Shown in pieces: positions 53,322 through 62,316 of a stretch of 64,000 bases of DNA. Numbering within the stretch: the first letter of the stretch is position 1; every line of letters starts with the position of its first letter. Under the pieces are notes generated by a model. The model was not told the DNA's origin and ran no database searches. It saw only the letters and a list, made by a program, of their open reading frames with translations. The stretch comes from Actinocorallia sp. API 0066 (GTDB taxonomy: Bacteria > Actinomycetota > Actinomycetes > Streptosporangiales > Streptosporangiaceae), in NCBI RefSeq assembly GCF_020991275.1, contig NZ_JAJLQY010000011.1, forward strand, positions 186,001 through 250,000, given 5' to 3'. Both the position numbers and the translations under genes were made by a program.

Positions 53322-56170
53322 TGCCCTCCACCGTGGCCCCGGTGACCGCGGGTCCCGCCCGGCTGTCGGCCGCGGCCGTCCGGCAGTACATCGCCTCCCG
53401 CAGCCGTCTCGGTGACGGCGCGGTCCGCGTCCTGCTGCTGCGGGCCGACACCTCCTGGGACGCTCCGGCCGTGCAGCGGACAGCGGGCGGGCTCAACGCG
53501 CGCGTGGCCGTCGCGCCTTCCGTGCTCGCCGTGCACGAGCTGATCCTGGGGCATCTGGACGCGGCCGCGCCGCCCGACCCCAGGGTCCTGGTCGTCCTCA
53601 CCGACTGCGAGGACACCGACCTCGACCCCGGCCTCCTCGCCCGCGTCTACGGTGGCCGTATCCGGTCGGTGGACAACTGGGAGGTCGTCCGGGAGGCGTT
53701 CGACGCGCGCGGGATCGACGGCCGGCTGCGTGCCGAGTCCTGGGCGGCCGAGGCGCTGCTGGACGCGGCCGCGACCCGTGGCTGGCCCGCGCTCGGCAAG
53801 GGACTGCTCTTGCGCGACGAGGCGCTCACCCGTCTGGCGAGGCGCCGACTGCGGCTGAGCCGCCAGGACACCGACGCGCTGGGGGCACCGGCCGCACTCG
53901 ACGACGGCGACCGTGTCGACGCCGTGGCCCTGCTGGGCTGGACCCTCACCCCCGGCGGTCCCGACCTGCTGCGGGAACTGCGCGCCCCGGAACGCACGGG
54001 CCTGTCCGGTTTCCTCGGCGAACCCGAACAGGCGGGCTCCACCGGCCGCGTCATCGCCGCCCTGGTCGAGGCGGAGCACGGGGCGGACGCCGCGGCGTAC
54101 GCGGTCGTCTGCGCCGCCCTGTGGGAGCACGCCGAGCCCGACCACGACCTGTACCGGGCGCGCGGGCGGGCCGAACGGTGGTTGGGCGACCAGCCCCCCG
54201 CCCAAGGAGACGATCTCGACCGCCTCCTCGTCTCCTTCGCCCGCAGCGGCGAGGAGTACGTACGCGGCCTGCTCGACCGGGGCGAGCACCGGCTCTCCGA
54301 TCCGGTGCTGCACCGGGCGGCGCAGCTCGTCGCCAAGTTCGGCGCGCAGCGCGCCGCCGCGGCCAGCCCGCTGCTCGCCGCCGGCCTCGACGCCCGCTTC
54401 ACCGCCGCGGGCCGGTCCCTGGCCGAGGACGACGCACTGAAGATCGCCGGCACCGTCACCGCACTGGCCGAGCACGCCCTGGCCACCGTGGACACCACCC
54501 CGGCCCGCGTCGAACGCGTGCGGATGGCGGCACGGCTGCGACGCTGGCTCGCCTCCCGTCCCGTGCCCGAGATCCCGTCCGTGGCCGAGGGCATCGCCCG
54601 TCAGATCCGCGAACTCGGCTGGGTGGACCGGGCACTGGAGCACCTGGAGGCGGGCGGCGACACGGACAGCGCGCTCGCCGACGCCTACAGCCGCATCGGC
54701 GAACAGGTGCGGGCCACCCGTCGGGCCCTGGACCAGGCGTTCTCCGAGCGGCTCGCGGTGTGGACGGCGGACGGCACCGCGCCCGGCGCCATGCTCACCG
54801 TGGAGGGTCTGCTGGAACGGGTCGTCGCGCCGGTGGTGGCCGCGCCCGGCCAGCGCGTCCTGCTCCTGCTCGTGGACGGGATGAGCGCGGCCATCGCGGC
54901 CGAGCTCGGCGAGGAGCTGCGCGCCCACTGGTCCGAGTTCGACCCGCTGCCGGAACCCGCGGGGGCGCCGACCCGGCGCGCGGTCGCCGCGGCGCTGCCG
55001 ACCCTCACCTCCGTCTCGCGGACCTCGCTGTTCGCCGGTGCCCTGACCAAGGGCGACCAGAACGACGAGAAGCGGCTCTTTCCCCAGCATCCCTGCTGGC
55101 GGGGAGCCCCGGCGGCGGTGTTCCACAAGGACGACCTGCGCGGCCCCGACACGGGCTCGCCGTTCTCCACCGAGCTCGCCGAGGCCCTCGCCGACGAGCG
55201 CACCCACGTCGCCGTCGTCCTCAACACCGTGGACGACCGGCTCGGCAAGGAACAGAAGCTCGGCGACGGCGCGTGGCGCCTCCGGGAGATCGGTGGTCTG
55301 GAGCCCCTTCTGCGGGCCGCTCGGGCGAACGGCATGACCGTCCTGCTCACCTCCGACCACGGGCACGTGATCGAACGGCGGAGCGACCGGACCGACGCGC
55401 CCGCCGCGAGCGTCGCCTCGGCCCGTCACCGGCTGCCCGGTGGGCCCCTCGCCCCGGCCGAGATCGAGCTGTCCGGCCCCCGGGTGGTCTGGCCGCGGCC
55501 CGGCGCGCGGATCGTCGCGCTGCGTGATCGCGACGCCCGCTACACGGCGCTGAAGGCCGGATACCACGGCGGAGCCACCCTCGCCGAGTTCGCCATACCC
55601 CTGCTCGCCCTGCTGCCGTTCGGCGCCGAGCCGCCCGTCGGCTGGCGGGAGCTGGGCGATCCGGCGCCCGCGTGGTGGATCCAGGACGCGGACGTGCCTA
55701 CCCCCGACCGGTCCGGGGCCGCGGACCGCGCCGTGGCGGCCGTCGCGAGGCCGCGCCACAAGCAGCCGAGGAAGGCCCCGGCCGTGGCGGAGCCGACCAT
55801 CGCTCTCTTCGACGAGGAACAGGCGACAACGCCGTCCTCCCAGCGGGACTCCGGCTCCGACGACCCGGCCACCGCCCTGGTCGAGCGCCTGATGGCCACG
55901 GAACTGTACAAGGCGCAACTGGGAATGCTGGCCCGTCGTCCCCAGGGCAAGGCGGTGCCGAGGGCCCTGGCGGCCCTGGTCGAGGCGGGCACCCTGACGA
56001 TGACGGCGCTCGCCGAACGCGCGGGCCAACCGGCCGCCCGTGCCCCCGGCTTCGCCGCGACGCTGGCCCAGCTCCTCAACTACGACGGCGCCCAGATCCT
56101 GGAGATCCTGCCCGACAACCGCACACTGCGCCTGCACCGGACCCCGCTGATCGAACAGTTCGGCCTGTGA
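53321..56170 (+). CDS. pglZ: PglZ: alkaline-phosphatase-fold BREX protein
   Basis: The 949-aa product starts at ATG 53321, sharing one base with the pglY stop, so translation is coupled. The core PglZ domain shows the metal-binding start RVLLLLVDGMSAAIAAELG (about 510-530) and the second metal site LLTSDHGHVIERR (about 676-688), the alkaline-phosphatase-superfamily layout. PglZ is the hallmark gene of all BREX types; in S. coelicolor it offsets PglX toxicity. Residues about 790-850 form a variable linker before a C-terminal helical domain. Confidence 0.94.
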   Translation: MPSTVAPVTAGPARLSAAAVRQYIASRSRLGDGAVRVLLLRADTSWDAPAVQRTAGGLNARVAVAPSVLAVHELILGHLDAAAPPDPRVLVVLTDCEDTDLDPGLLARVYGGRIRSVDNWEVVREAFDARGIDGRLRAESWAAEALLDAAATRGWPALGKGLLLRDEALTRLARRRLRLSRQDTDALGAPAALDDGDRVDAVALLGWTLTPGGPDLLRELRAPERTGLSGFLGEPEQAGSTGRVIAALVEAEHGADAAAYAVVCAALWEHAEPDHDLYRARGRAERWLGDQPPAQGDDLDRLLVSFARSGEEYVRGLLDRGEHRLSDPVLHRAAQLVAKFGAQRAAAASPLLAAGLDARFTAAGRSLAEDDALKIAGTVTALAEHALATVDTTPARVERVRMAARLRRWLASRPVPEIPSVAEGIARQIRELGWVDRALEHLEAGGDTDSALADAYSRIGEQVRATRRALDQAFSERLAVWTADGTAPGAMLTVEGLLERVVAPVVAAPGQRVLLLLVDGMSAAIAAELGEELRAHWSEFDPLPEPAGAPTRRAVAAALPTLTSVSRTSLFAGALTKGDQNDEKRLFPQHPCWRGAPAAVFHKDDLRGPDTGSPFSTELAEALADERTHVAVVLNTVDDRLGKEQKLGDGAWRLREIGGLEPLLRAARANGMTVLLTSDHGHVIERRSDRTDAPAASVASARHRLPGGPLAPAEIELSGPRVVWPRPGARIVALRDRDARYTALKAGYHGGATLAEFAIPLLALLPFGAEPPVGWRELGDPAPAWWIQDADVPTPDRSGAADRAVAAVARPRHKQPRKAPAVAEPTIALFDEEQATTPSSQRDSGSDDPATALVERLMATELYKAQLGMLARRPQGKAVPRALAALVEAGTLTMTALAERAGQPAARAPGFAATLAQLLNYDGAQILEILPDNRTLRLHRTPLIEQFGL

Positions 56171-56243
56171 GGCACGGTACGGCTCCGGCCGCGCGCGAAG
56201 GACACCCGCCACCCGGCCGGCGAGCCGATGGGACACTGTCCGG

Positions 56244-57587
56244 GTGAACGCGTTCGGATCCCCGGCGTCCGGCACCGGCTCCCCGGTCGGTGCCCTGCGA
56301 CGGCGCGCCGTGATCGACGCGCTGCGGCGCGGCGCCGTCCCCGAGAGCGGTCTGGACCTGCTCGCCGTCGGCCTCGGCCGTTTCGAGCGGGCCATCGACG
56401 AGGAACTGGACACGGTCGCCGTCGGCGGGTCGGCGTTCAAGGCGGTGCGCGGCGAGTACGGCTCCGGCAAGACCTTCTTCACCCGCTGGCTCGGTGAGCG
56501 CGCCAAACGGCGCACCTTCGCCGTGGCCGAGGTGCAGGTGTCGGAGACCGAGACCCCTCTGCACAAGCTGGAGACCGTCTACCGACGTCTCACGGAGCGT
56601 CTCACCACCGCGAGCTTTCCGCCCAGCGCGCTGCGACCGGTCACGGACGCCTGGTTCTACGCCCTGGAGGAGGACGCCCTCGCCGACGGTGCGGACGAGG
56701 GGGAACTGTCCCAGGCGGTGGACCGGCTGCTCACCGCCCGGCTGGCCGAGGTCTCCCGGCACGCGCCCGCCTTCGCCACCGCCCTGCGCGGCTACAGGCA
56801 GTCACTCAACGCCGGCGACGAGGCCACCGCCGCCGCGGTGATGTCCTGGCTCGGGGGCCAGCCGCACGTCGCCGCGTCCGCCAAGCGCGGCGCGGGCGTC
56901 CGAGGCGAGCTCGACCACTTCGGCGCCTTCGGCTTCCTGCAGGGCCTGCTCACCGTTCTCCGGGACGCCGGACACGCCGGCCTCGTCCTGGTCCTGGACG
57001 AGGTGGAGACCCTGCAACGGGTTCGCTCCGACGCCCGCGACAAGGCGCTCAACGCGCTGCGGCAGCTCATCGACGAGGTCCACTCCGGCCGTTTCCCCGG
57101 CCTCTACCTGATCATCACCGGCACCCCCGCCTTCTACGACGGGCAGCAGGGCGTGCAGCGGCTCGCGCCCCTCGCCCAGCGGCTGGCCACCGACTTCACC
57201 ACCGATCCCCGCTTCGACAATCCCCGGGCCGTCCAGATCAGGCTCCCCGGATTCACCGAGGAGTCCCTGACCGGCCTCGGCGTCATCATCCGCGATCTCT
57301 ACGCCCAGGGCTCCCAGACGCCCGACCGGATCGAACGGCTCGCCGACGACGCCTACCTCGCCGACCTGGCGCGGGCCGTGGGGGGAGCACTCGGTGGACA
57401 CGTCGGCGTGGCACCGCGCCTGTACCTGAAGAAGCTGATCGGCGACGTCCTGGACCGGATCGACCAGTTCGACGACTTCGACCCGCGCGTCCACTACAGG
57501 CTCACCGTGGACGTCGGCGACCTCACCGCCGTCGAGCGGAACCTCGCCGCGCCCGTCTCAGCCGACGACCTCGATCTCGAGCTCTGA
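56244..57587 (+). CDS. brxD: BrxD: BREX type 2 ATP-binding protein
   Basis: The 447-aa product starts at GTG 56244, 73 nt after pglZ. P-loop GEYGSGKT (70-77) and Walker B GLVLVLDEVETLQR (about 245-258) show an Orc/Cdc6-like ATPase of the DUF2791 type. The middle has an LIITGTPAFYDGQQGVQR sensor-like segment. BrxD pairs with BrxHI in type 2 loci and is probably its loading or regulating partner; that is from family knowledge, not the sequence. Confidence 0.92.
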   Translation: MNAFGSPASGTGSPVGALRRRAVIDALRRGAVPESGLDLLAVGLGRFERAIDEELDTVAVGGSAFKAVRGEYGSGKTFFTRWLGERAKRRTFAVAEVQVSETETPLHKLETVYRRLTERLTTASFPPSALRPVTDAWFYALEEDALADGADEGELSQAVDRLLTARLAEVSRHAPAFATALRGYRQSLNAGDEATAAAVMSWLGGQPHVAASAKRGAGVRGELDHFGAFGFLQGLLTVLRDAGHAGLVLVLDEVETLQRVRSDARDKALNALRQLIDEVHSGRFPGLYLIITGTPAFYDGQQGVQRLAPLAQRLATDFTTDPRFDNPRAVQIRLPGFTEESLTGLGVIIRDLYAQGSQTPDRIERLADDAYLADLARAVGGALGGHVGVAPRLYLKKLIGDVLDRIDQFDDFDPRVHYRLTVDVGDLTAVERNLAAPVSADDLDLEL

Positions 57588-57598
57588 GAGGCGCGCCC

Positions 57599-59749
57599 GT
57601 GCAGGACGAGCCACGCGCCCGGGAACACTTGCCGGTAGAACGCCTCGACCCGGTGCTCCTACACCACATCGTCAACACGCTCGGATGGCACGACCTCCGC
57701 GCGTCGCAGAAGGCGGCGATCGACCCCCTCATGGACGGGGAGGACGCGATCCTGCTCGCCCCGACGGCGGGCGGCAAGACCGAAGCCGCGACGTTCCCTC
57801 TCCTGTCCGCGATGCGCCGGCAAAGCTGGACCGGTACCTCCGTCCTCTACCTGGCGCCGCTCAAAGCCCTCCTGAACAACCTGGTGCACCGGGTCGATGG
57901 TTACGCGCAGTGGCTGGGCCGCCGAGCGGCACTCTGGCACGGCGACACCCCCGAATCCGCACGCCGCCGCATCCGCGCCGAGCCCCCCGACGTGCTGCTC
58001 ACCACGCCCGAGTCCCTCGAAGCGATGCTCATCAGCGTCAAGACCGACCACACCCACGTCCTCGGCCGGGTGCGTGCCGTCGTCGTGGACGAGGTGCACG
58101 CCTTCGCCGGGGACGACCGCGGCTGGCACCTGCTCGCCGTCCTCGAACGGCTGGAGAGGCTGACCGGTCGGCGCATCCAGCGCGTCGGCCTCTCCGCCAC
58201 CGTCGGAAACCCCGACACCCTGCTCACCTGGCTCCAAGGGGCCGCTCACGAGGACCGGCCCGGCCGGGTCGTCGCCCCCGGCGCCGTCCTGCCCGCCGCC
58301 GGGGAGGGTTCGCCGCCGCGTCCGGCCGGTGACGTGGAGCTCGACTACGTCGGATCGCTCGTCAACGCCGCCAAGGTGATCTCCGCACTGCACCTCGGTG
58401 AGAAGCGGCTTGTCTTCTGCGATTCCCGCAAGCAGGTGGAAGAACTCGGCGCGGCCCTGCGCGCCCGCGACACCACCGTCTTCCTCTCGCACGCCTCGCT
58501 CTCCACCGCGGAACGCGCACGCTCCGAGCGGGCGTTCGCTGAGGCCCGCGACTGCGTCATCGTCTCGACCTCCACCCTCGAACTCGGCATCGACGTCGGC
58601 GACCTCGACCGGGTCATCCAGATCGACGCGCCGGGGACGGTCGCCTCCTTCCTGCAACGCGTCGGCCGCACCGGGCGCCGCGCCGGCACCTCCCGCAACT
58701 GCCTCTTCCTCACTACCTGTCCCGACAGCCTCCTCCAGGCCGCCGCTCTGCTCACGCTGTGGACGCGCGGCTGGGTCGAACACGTCACCCCGCCGCCCTC
58801 GCCGCGCCACCTTGTCGCGCAGCAGCTCATCGCCGTCACACTCCAGGAACACCGCGTCGGCGACCGGCTCTGGCACGAGCAGTGGAACGGCCTCGCGCCC
58901 TTCGACCGCTCCGCCGCGCCCCTCCTGTCCCATCTGGTCGAGGAGGGCTTCCTCGACAGCGACGGGGGCATGCTGTTCGTCGGTCCCGAAGCCGAGAAGC
59001 ACTTCGGACGCCGTCACTTCATGGAGCTGACCGCGTCCTTCACCGCGCCCCCCGAGTTCACCGTGCTCGCCGGACGCACCGAGATCGGCACCACCGACCC
59101 CGCCGTCCTCACCGAGGAACGCCCGGGACCGCGCCGCCTGCTCCTGGCCGGACGTAGCTGGCAGGTCACCTTCATCGACTGGGCTCGACGCCGCGCCTTC
59201 GTCGAACCGGTGGAAGACGGTGGTGTCGCCAAATGGCAGGGCAGCGAAGTCCGCGGGCTCTCGTACGCCCTCACCCGCGCCATGCGTGACGTGCTCCTGG
59301 GAACCGACCCGGACGTCCGCCTCACCCGCCGCGCCGCCGCGGCGCTCGCCGAGCTCCGCGCCGACCGCGCGCCCCGACAAGTGCACCCCGCGGGCAGCCT
59401 GCTGGTCCGGGACGCCGACGCCACCCGCTGGTGGACCTGGGCCGGCTACCGTGCCAACGCCACCCTGAGCGCCTCTCTCGGCTCTCTCGCCGACCCCGTG
59501 CAACGCCCCACGGACACGCACGTCCGGCTCCGTCAGGATCTCTCTCCCGAGGATTGGAAGACCGCCCGAGCCGAGCTGTCCGGCTCCCTCACGCTTCCCA
59601 CCGTGGATCCGCGAGCCGTCCGTGGCCTGAAGTTCTCGGCCGCGCTCCCCACCCGCGTCGCCACCGCCACCCTCGCCGAACGCCTCGCGGACTTCGACGG
59701 CGCCCTCGCCGCATCCCGCGAACCCGTCCGCAAGGAATGGAGCACCTGA
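57599..59749 (+). CDS. brxHI: BrxHI: Lhr-like DEAH-box helicase of BREX type 2
   Basis: The 716-aa product starts at GTG 57599, 11 nt after the brxD stop, behind GAGAGG. Superfamily 2 helicase motifs are all visible: APTAGGKT (54-61), DEVHAF (about 164-169), SAT (LSATVGNP), and motif VI RVGRTGRRAG (about 354-363). A C-terminal winged region of Lhr type follows. It should be an ATP-driven DNA translocase or helicase used during phage blocking. It is the last gene of the operon and converges on the HTH/Clp-N gene. Confidence 0.92.
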   Translation: MQDEPRAREHLPVERLDPVLLHHIVNTLGWHDLRASQKAAIDPLMDGEDAILLAPTAGGKTEAATFPLLSAMRRQSWTGTSVLYLAPLKALLNNLVHRVDGYAQWLGRRAALWHGDTPESARRRIRAEPPDVLLTTPESLEAMLISVKTDHTHVLGRVRAVVVDEVHAFAGDDRGWHLLAVLERLERLTGRRIQRVGLSATVGNPDTLLTWLQGAAHEDRPGRVVAPGAVLPAAGEGSPPRPAGDVELDYVGSLVNAAKVISALHLGEKRLVFCDSRKQVEELGAALRARDTTVFLSHASLSTAERARSERAFAEARDCVIVSTSTLELGIDVGDLDRVIQIDAPGTVASFLQRVGRTGRRAGTSRNCLFLTTCPDSLLQAAALLTLWTRGWVEHVTPPPSPRHLVAQQLIAVTLQEHRVGDRLWHEQWNGLAPFDRSAAPLLSHLVEEGFLDSDGGMLFVGPEAEKHFGRRHFMELTASFTAPPEFTVLAGRTEIGTTDPAVLTEERPGPRRLLLAGRSWQVTFIDWARRRAFVEPVEDGGVAKWQGSEVRGLSYALTRAMRDVLLGTDPDVRLTRRAAAALAELRADRAPRQVHPAGSLLVRDADATRWWTWAGYRANATLSASLGSLADPVQRPTDTHVRLRQDLSPEDWKTARAELSGSLTLPTVDPRAVRGLKFSAALPTRVATATLAERLADFDGALAASREPVRKEWST

Positions 59750-59848
59750 CCTCCACCGCCGACCCCGAGCCGCGGCTTGACGTGGTGTGCTCCTGCTCCC
59801 CGCAGTGGATCACTTCGCCCCCATCGATCCGGGAACCGGAGCCGGTGC

Positions 59849-60583
59849 TCAGGTCTGCTCGAGGGTGGTCGCGGAACTCTCCGGCTGACCCCCTTCCCGG
59901 GCCTTCCGCAGGGCTGTGAGGTCCACCGAGAACTCGGTCAGGACGTCGCAGGCCACTCCACGACCGATCGTGATCAGCCCGGTGAGTAGGTGATCGCAGC
60001 CGATCTGGGACTCTCCCTCCTCGGCGGCCAGCTCCTGGGCCGTCGCGAGGGCCTTGCGGGAGTAGGGTGTCCAGGCGATGCGCTCGGCGGCCTGGGAGGC
60101 GCCCAGGCTCAGCCTGCCGTCGATCCGCCGCCTGAGCTCCGCCACCGGCGCGTCGAGCGCGGCGAGGAGACGCGTCGCGCTGTTGTCCTCTGAGAGCAGC
60201 CCCCACAGCAGGTGCTCCGTGCCGATGAAGTTGTTGCGGTGGCGTATGGCGACCTCCTTCATGTGCGCCATCGCGGTGCGTAGCTCCTCCTGCAGTTCCT
60301 CTGCCTCGTACCTCCTGTGCGGGACGAGGTACCGCTGCTGGACGGCCTGTCGGCTCACGCCCAGGACCGTCCCGATCTCCGACCAGGAGTATCCGTGCAG
60401 GCGGCAGTGCTCGACGTAGTCCTCGACCAGGTCGTCCGCCAGGCCGCGCAACCGCTCGGCCGTCTCCACCCCGGTCTTCAGGAGAGCCAGCCAGTCGGGC
60501 TGCTCTTGCTCGGTGTTCTGGTAAGCGTCGCCGCAGCTCCGGTCGACCTCGGCGATGAGAGCATCAAGATCTGGTAGCGCCAT
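59849..60583 (-). CDS. HTH protein with paired Clp-N repeats
   Basis: The product is 244 aa from ATG 60583, chosen because a good promoter ends 7 nt before it, which predicts a leaderless message; the frame is open 25 codons further. Residues about 55-100 hold an HTH (YSWSEIGTVLGVSRQAVQQRY), followed by two Clp-N-like repeats (RNNFIGTEHLLWGLLSED; ESQIGCDHLLTGLITIGRG). Clp-N repeats bind substrates or adaptors of Clp ATPases, so this may be a stress regulator sensing Clp-related signals. It faces the end of the BREX operon. Confidence 0.82.
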   Translation of the reverse strand: MALPDLDALIAEVDRSCGDAYQNTEQEQPDWLALLKTGVETAERLRGLADDLVEDYVEHCRLHGYSWSEIGTVLGVSRQAVQQRYLVPHRRYEAEELQEELRTAMAHMKEVAIRHRNNFIGTEHLLWGLLSEDNSATRLLAALDAPVAELRRRIDGRLSLGASQAAERIAWTPYSRKALATAQELAAEEGESQIGCDHLLTGLITIGRGVACDVLTEFSVDLTALRKAREGGQPESSATTLEQT

Positions 60584-60589
60584 AATGCA

Positions 60590-60624
60590 AGCATCCATTG
60601 CTAATATTGCTTTGTCAATGTCAA
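60590..60624 (-). promoter_or_regulatory. Promoter with doubled -35 hexamer before the HTH/Clp-N gene
   Basis: On the - strand two abutting TTGACA hexamers (60624-60619 and 60618-60613) occur. The second is 17 bp before GATGCT (60595-60590), a TAnnnT-like -10. The expected start site falls on the ATG at 60583, implying a leaderless transcript. GCAA-N7-TTGC (60588-60602) overlaps the -10 and could be an operator. Confidence 0.5.
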
Positions 60625-60656
60625 GTTGCCTCTTGGCCGGAAGGTGTGCCCCCGCC

Positions 60657-60993
60657 ATGGCCGCTGAGACGCTCGAGTTCCAGGTCGAATCCCATCAGCT
60701 CCTGCAGCTCATGATCCATTCGAACAAGGACGTGTCCCCGCGGGAGCCGATCTCCAACGCCTCCGACGCGCTGGACGAGCCCCGCATCGCCCACCTGCGC
60801 GGGGACGCGCCGGGCGCCGTTCTGGCCGACCCGCACATCACGCTCATCGTGGATTCCCCGGCCCGCACCCTGACGGTGGGCGACAGCGGCATCGTCGAGA
60901 ACGAGGTCGTCGCACCCATCGGCACCATCGCCGACTCCGGGACCCGCGGCCTTTCTCAAGGATCTGCAGGCCGCCGAGGACCTGGCGCGCCAG
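60657..60993 (+). pseudogene. Decayed N-terminal fragment of htpG (Hsp90)
   Basis: From ATG 60657 the frame reads TLEFQVESHQLLQLMIHSNK, REPISNASDALDEPRIAHL, ARTLTVGDSGI and GTIADSGTR, matching HtpG N-terminal ATPase blocks with losses (the LYS of MIHSLYSNKEIF and the GM of the DNGIGM block). After GTR the match AFLKDLQ continues in another frame. Nothing downstream resembles the rest of the roughly 620-aa protein. It is inactive by truncation and frameshift. Confidence 0.72.
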
Positions 60994-61141
60994 AGAGTGC
61001 CTGTTGCCCCAATTGGTGGATTATGTCCACCCTTGTGAATTGCGCATGGCCCCGGCGGCGGGCGGATATCGGGCGGGGCAGGCCGATCAGGCCCGGTTTT
61101 CGCCGCCAGCCGGACGGAAGTCCTCTTCGAGGCAACAAAAC

Positions 61142-61169
61142 CCCAGGTCAAAAATAGCCTTGACCTGGG
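61142..61169 (-). terminator. tRNA-type terminator hairpin
   Basis: A 10-bp perfect stem CCCAGGTCAA/TTGACCTGGG with an 8-nt loop is followed on the - strand by GGTTTTGTT. Such hairpins with a GACCTGGG arm are typical right after actinomycete tRNA genes, and it lies 12 nt past the tRNA-Arg 3' half. Confidence 0.75.
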
Positions 61170-61180
61170 ATTTTGTATCG

Positions 61181-61222
61181 CTCACCCGAGGGGATTCGAC
61201 CCCCTAGCCTTCTGATCCGTAG
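61181..61222 (-). tRNA. 3' half of tRNA-Arg (ACG) only: attachment-site remnant
   Basis: Read on the - strand from 61222: anticodon loop CTACGGA (anticodon ACG), 3' anticodon strand TCAGA, variable loop AGGCT, T arm AGGGG-GTCGAAT-CCCCT, acceptor strand CGGGTGA and discriminator G. The sequence before it (GACCC) cannot pair with TCAGA, and no D arm exists, so this is not a working tRNA. Isolated 3' halves arise when an element integrates at the 3' end of a tRNA gene. The intact copy should lie beyond the right edge. Confidence 0.8.
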
Positions 61223-61965
61223 GGGTCGGTCATTCGACATCGGATCCCCAAACAACGCAGTTTCCCGCCTTGGGAATCATCCGCTCCCGCACCGGCAACG
61301 GCCGGAAACTCCGATCCCGCCCGCCCTTGTTCCCGCTCACCCGATCCCAGGCCACCAACAGGAAGCCCGGGTCCACGACTCTCCTCGTCCGGTGCGCGGC
61401 TCCACCACTCCTCGTCGCCGAGCTCACGGCGGATGAGCGCCGCCTTGACCGCGGTCTCTGGCTTCTCGCCGTTGGCGCGGGCGAAGGCCTTGGCGACGTC
61501 GAGGTCGTCGCGCTCCTTGGGAGCGGGCGCCAGAGCGGTGCCGAGTTGCTCGACCAGGTCGCCGCGATCAGTCAGGGAGAGGTCGAGGTCGATGCCGAAC
61601 TCGTCCTTGATCTTCCTGCTCAGCTCCTGGAGCGTCCGTTCGCCGGCGGGGTCTCCCATCCGCGCCCAGCTCCCGGCGACCTCCACGACATGCGCGATCT
61701 CTTCCGGTTTGTCCTTGACGCTCTTCCACCAGCCCCGCGACCAGGCCTGGCGCATCACCGGCATGTCGGCGCGGTGCTGGGCGCGCAGCCGATCGCGTGC
61801 CTCGCGGCTCTTGCGTTCGAGGTCGGCCTGAAGGCGCTGGGAGCGGCTGATCGCGCGCTGCTTGGCGCTGCCGAAGATCTCCAGCGAGGTCTGGAAGGCG
61901 ACCTGGAACCGCTCCCTGAGCGCGTCATCGACACCGCGATGGTCGTTCCAGTGGTGCTCATTCAT
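61204..61965 (-). CDS. Unrecognised protein ending inside the tRNA-derived att site
   Basis: The 253-aa product starts at ATG 61965. It is Arg/Glu-rich and probably coiled coil in its first 80 residues (LQADLERKSREARDRLRAQ), then a mixed domain with WGKS-like RGWWKSVKDKPEEIAHVV and IDLDLSLTDRGDLVEQL. I know no family. The last codons (MTDPYGSEG then TAG) are tRNA-derived, so its natural C terminus may have been replaced at integration. It overlaps the upstream gene by 8 nt (ATGAATGA) and is part of the - strand operon of the putative mobile element. Confidence 0.6.
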   Translation of the reverse strand: MNEHHWNDHRGVDDALRERFQVAFQTSLEIFGSAKQRAISRSQRLQADLERKSREARDRLRAQHRADMPVMRQAWSRGWWKSVKDKPEEIAHVVEVAGSWARMGDPAGERTLQELSRKIKDEFGIDLDLSLTDRGDLVEQLGTALAPAPKERDDLDVAKAFARANGEKPETAVKAALIRRELGDEEWWSRAPDEESRGPGLPVGGLGSGEREQGRAGSEFPAVAGAGADDSQGGKLRCLGIRCRMTDPYGSEG

Positions 61966-62236
61966 CGGCGCAGCCCTCCGCGTCGACGTGGAGCGACTCG
62001 ATGACCAGGGCCCGGTTCCCGAGCGTTTCCGGCGTGCGCGCGGTGAGCCGGTCGAAGGCGTCGGCTGTGCCTGCGGCGAGGAAGTCCAGATGGAGTCGGA
62101 GCTCTGCGTGGACCCGGCGGTCGAACGGCCGGACGGCGAGGCGGTCGAGCAGAGGGAGGAGGACGGCGTAGGCGACGCCGAGCGTGATCTCGTCGTCGGT
62201 CGGGGTTGGGGTTGGGGTGGTGCGTTCGTTCGTCAA
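61958..62236 (-). CDS. Small unrecognised protein of the mobile-element operon
   Basis: The 92-aa product starts at TTG 62236, with a Thr-Pro tract (TTPTPTPTDDE) then helices: AYAVLLPLLDRLAVRPFDRRV and LRLHLDFLAAGTADAF. No motif is recognised. It ends 8 nt inside the next gene, indicating translational coupling, and lies 80 nt after the GH12-like gene in the same direction. Confidence 0.55.
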   Translation of the reverse strand: MTNERTTPTPTPTDDEITLGVAYAVLLPLLDRLAVRPFDRRVHAELRLHLDFLAAGTADAFDRLTARTPETLGNRALVIESLHVDAEGCADE

Positions 62237-62316
62237 GCGGCGACTCCAGCTAGGCAGGGCGATGGATCAACTGGCTGAGGCCCTGCCGAGCTGGAGGTGT
62301 GACCGAGTGCCTTGCG

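Noticed and set aside
53135-56566. A 1143-codon open frame on the - strand across pglZ
   Set aside because: It is an antisense shadow of pglZ and its neighbours, with a Gly/Arg/Val-rich translation lacking motifs.
60657-61157. An intact HtpG-like protein of about 166 aa
   Set aside because: Key ATPase residues are missing, the match shifts frame after GTR, and the downstream part of the open frame reads through the terminator region.
61181-61222. A functional tRNA-Arg gene
   Set aside because: Only the 3' half exists. The D arm, acceptor 5' strand and 5' anticodon strand are absent.
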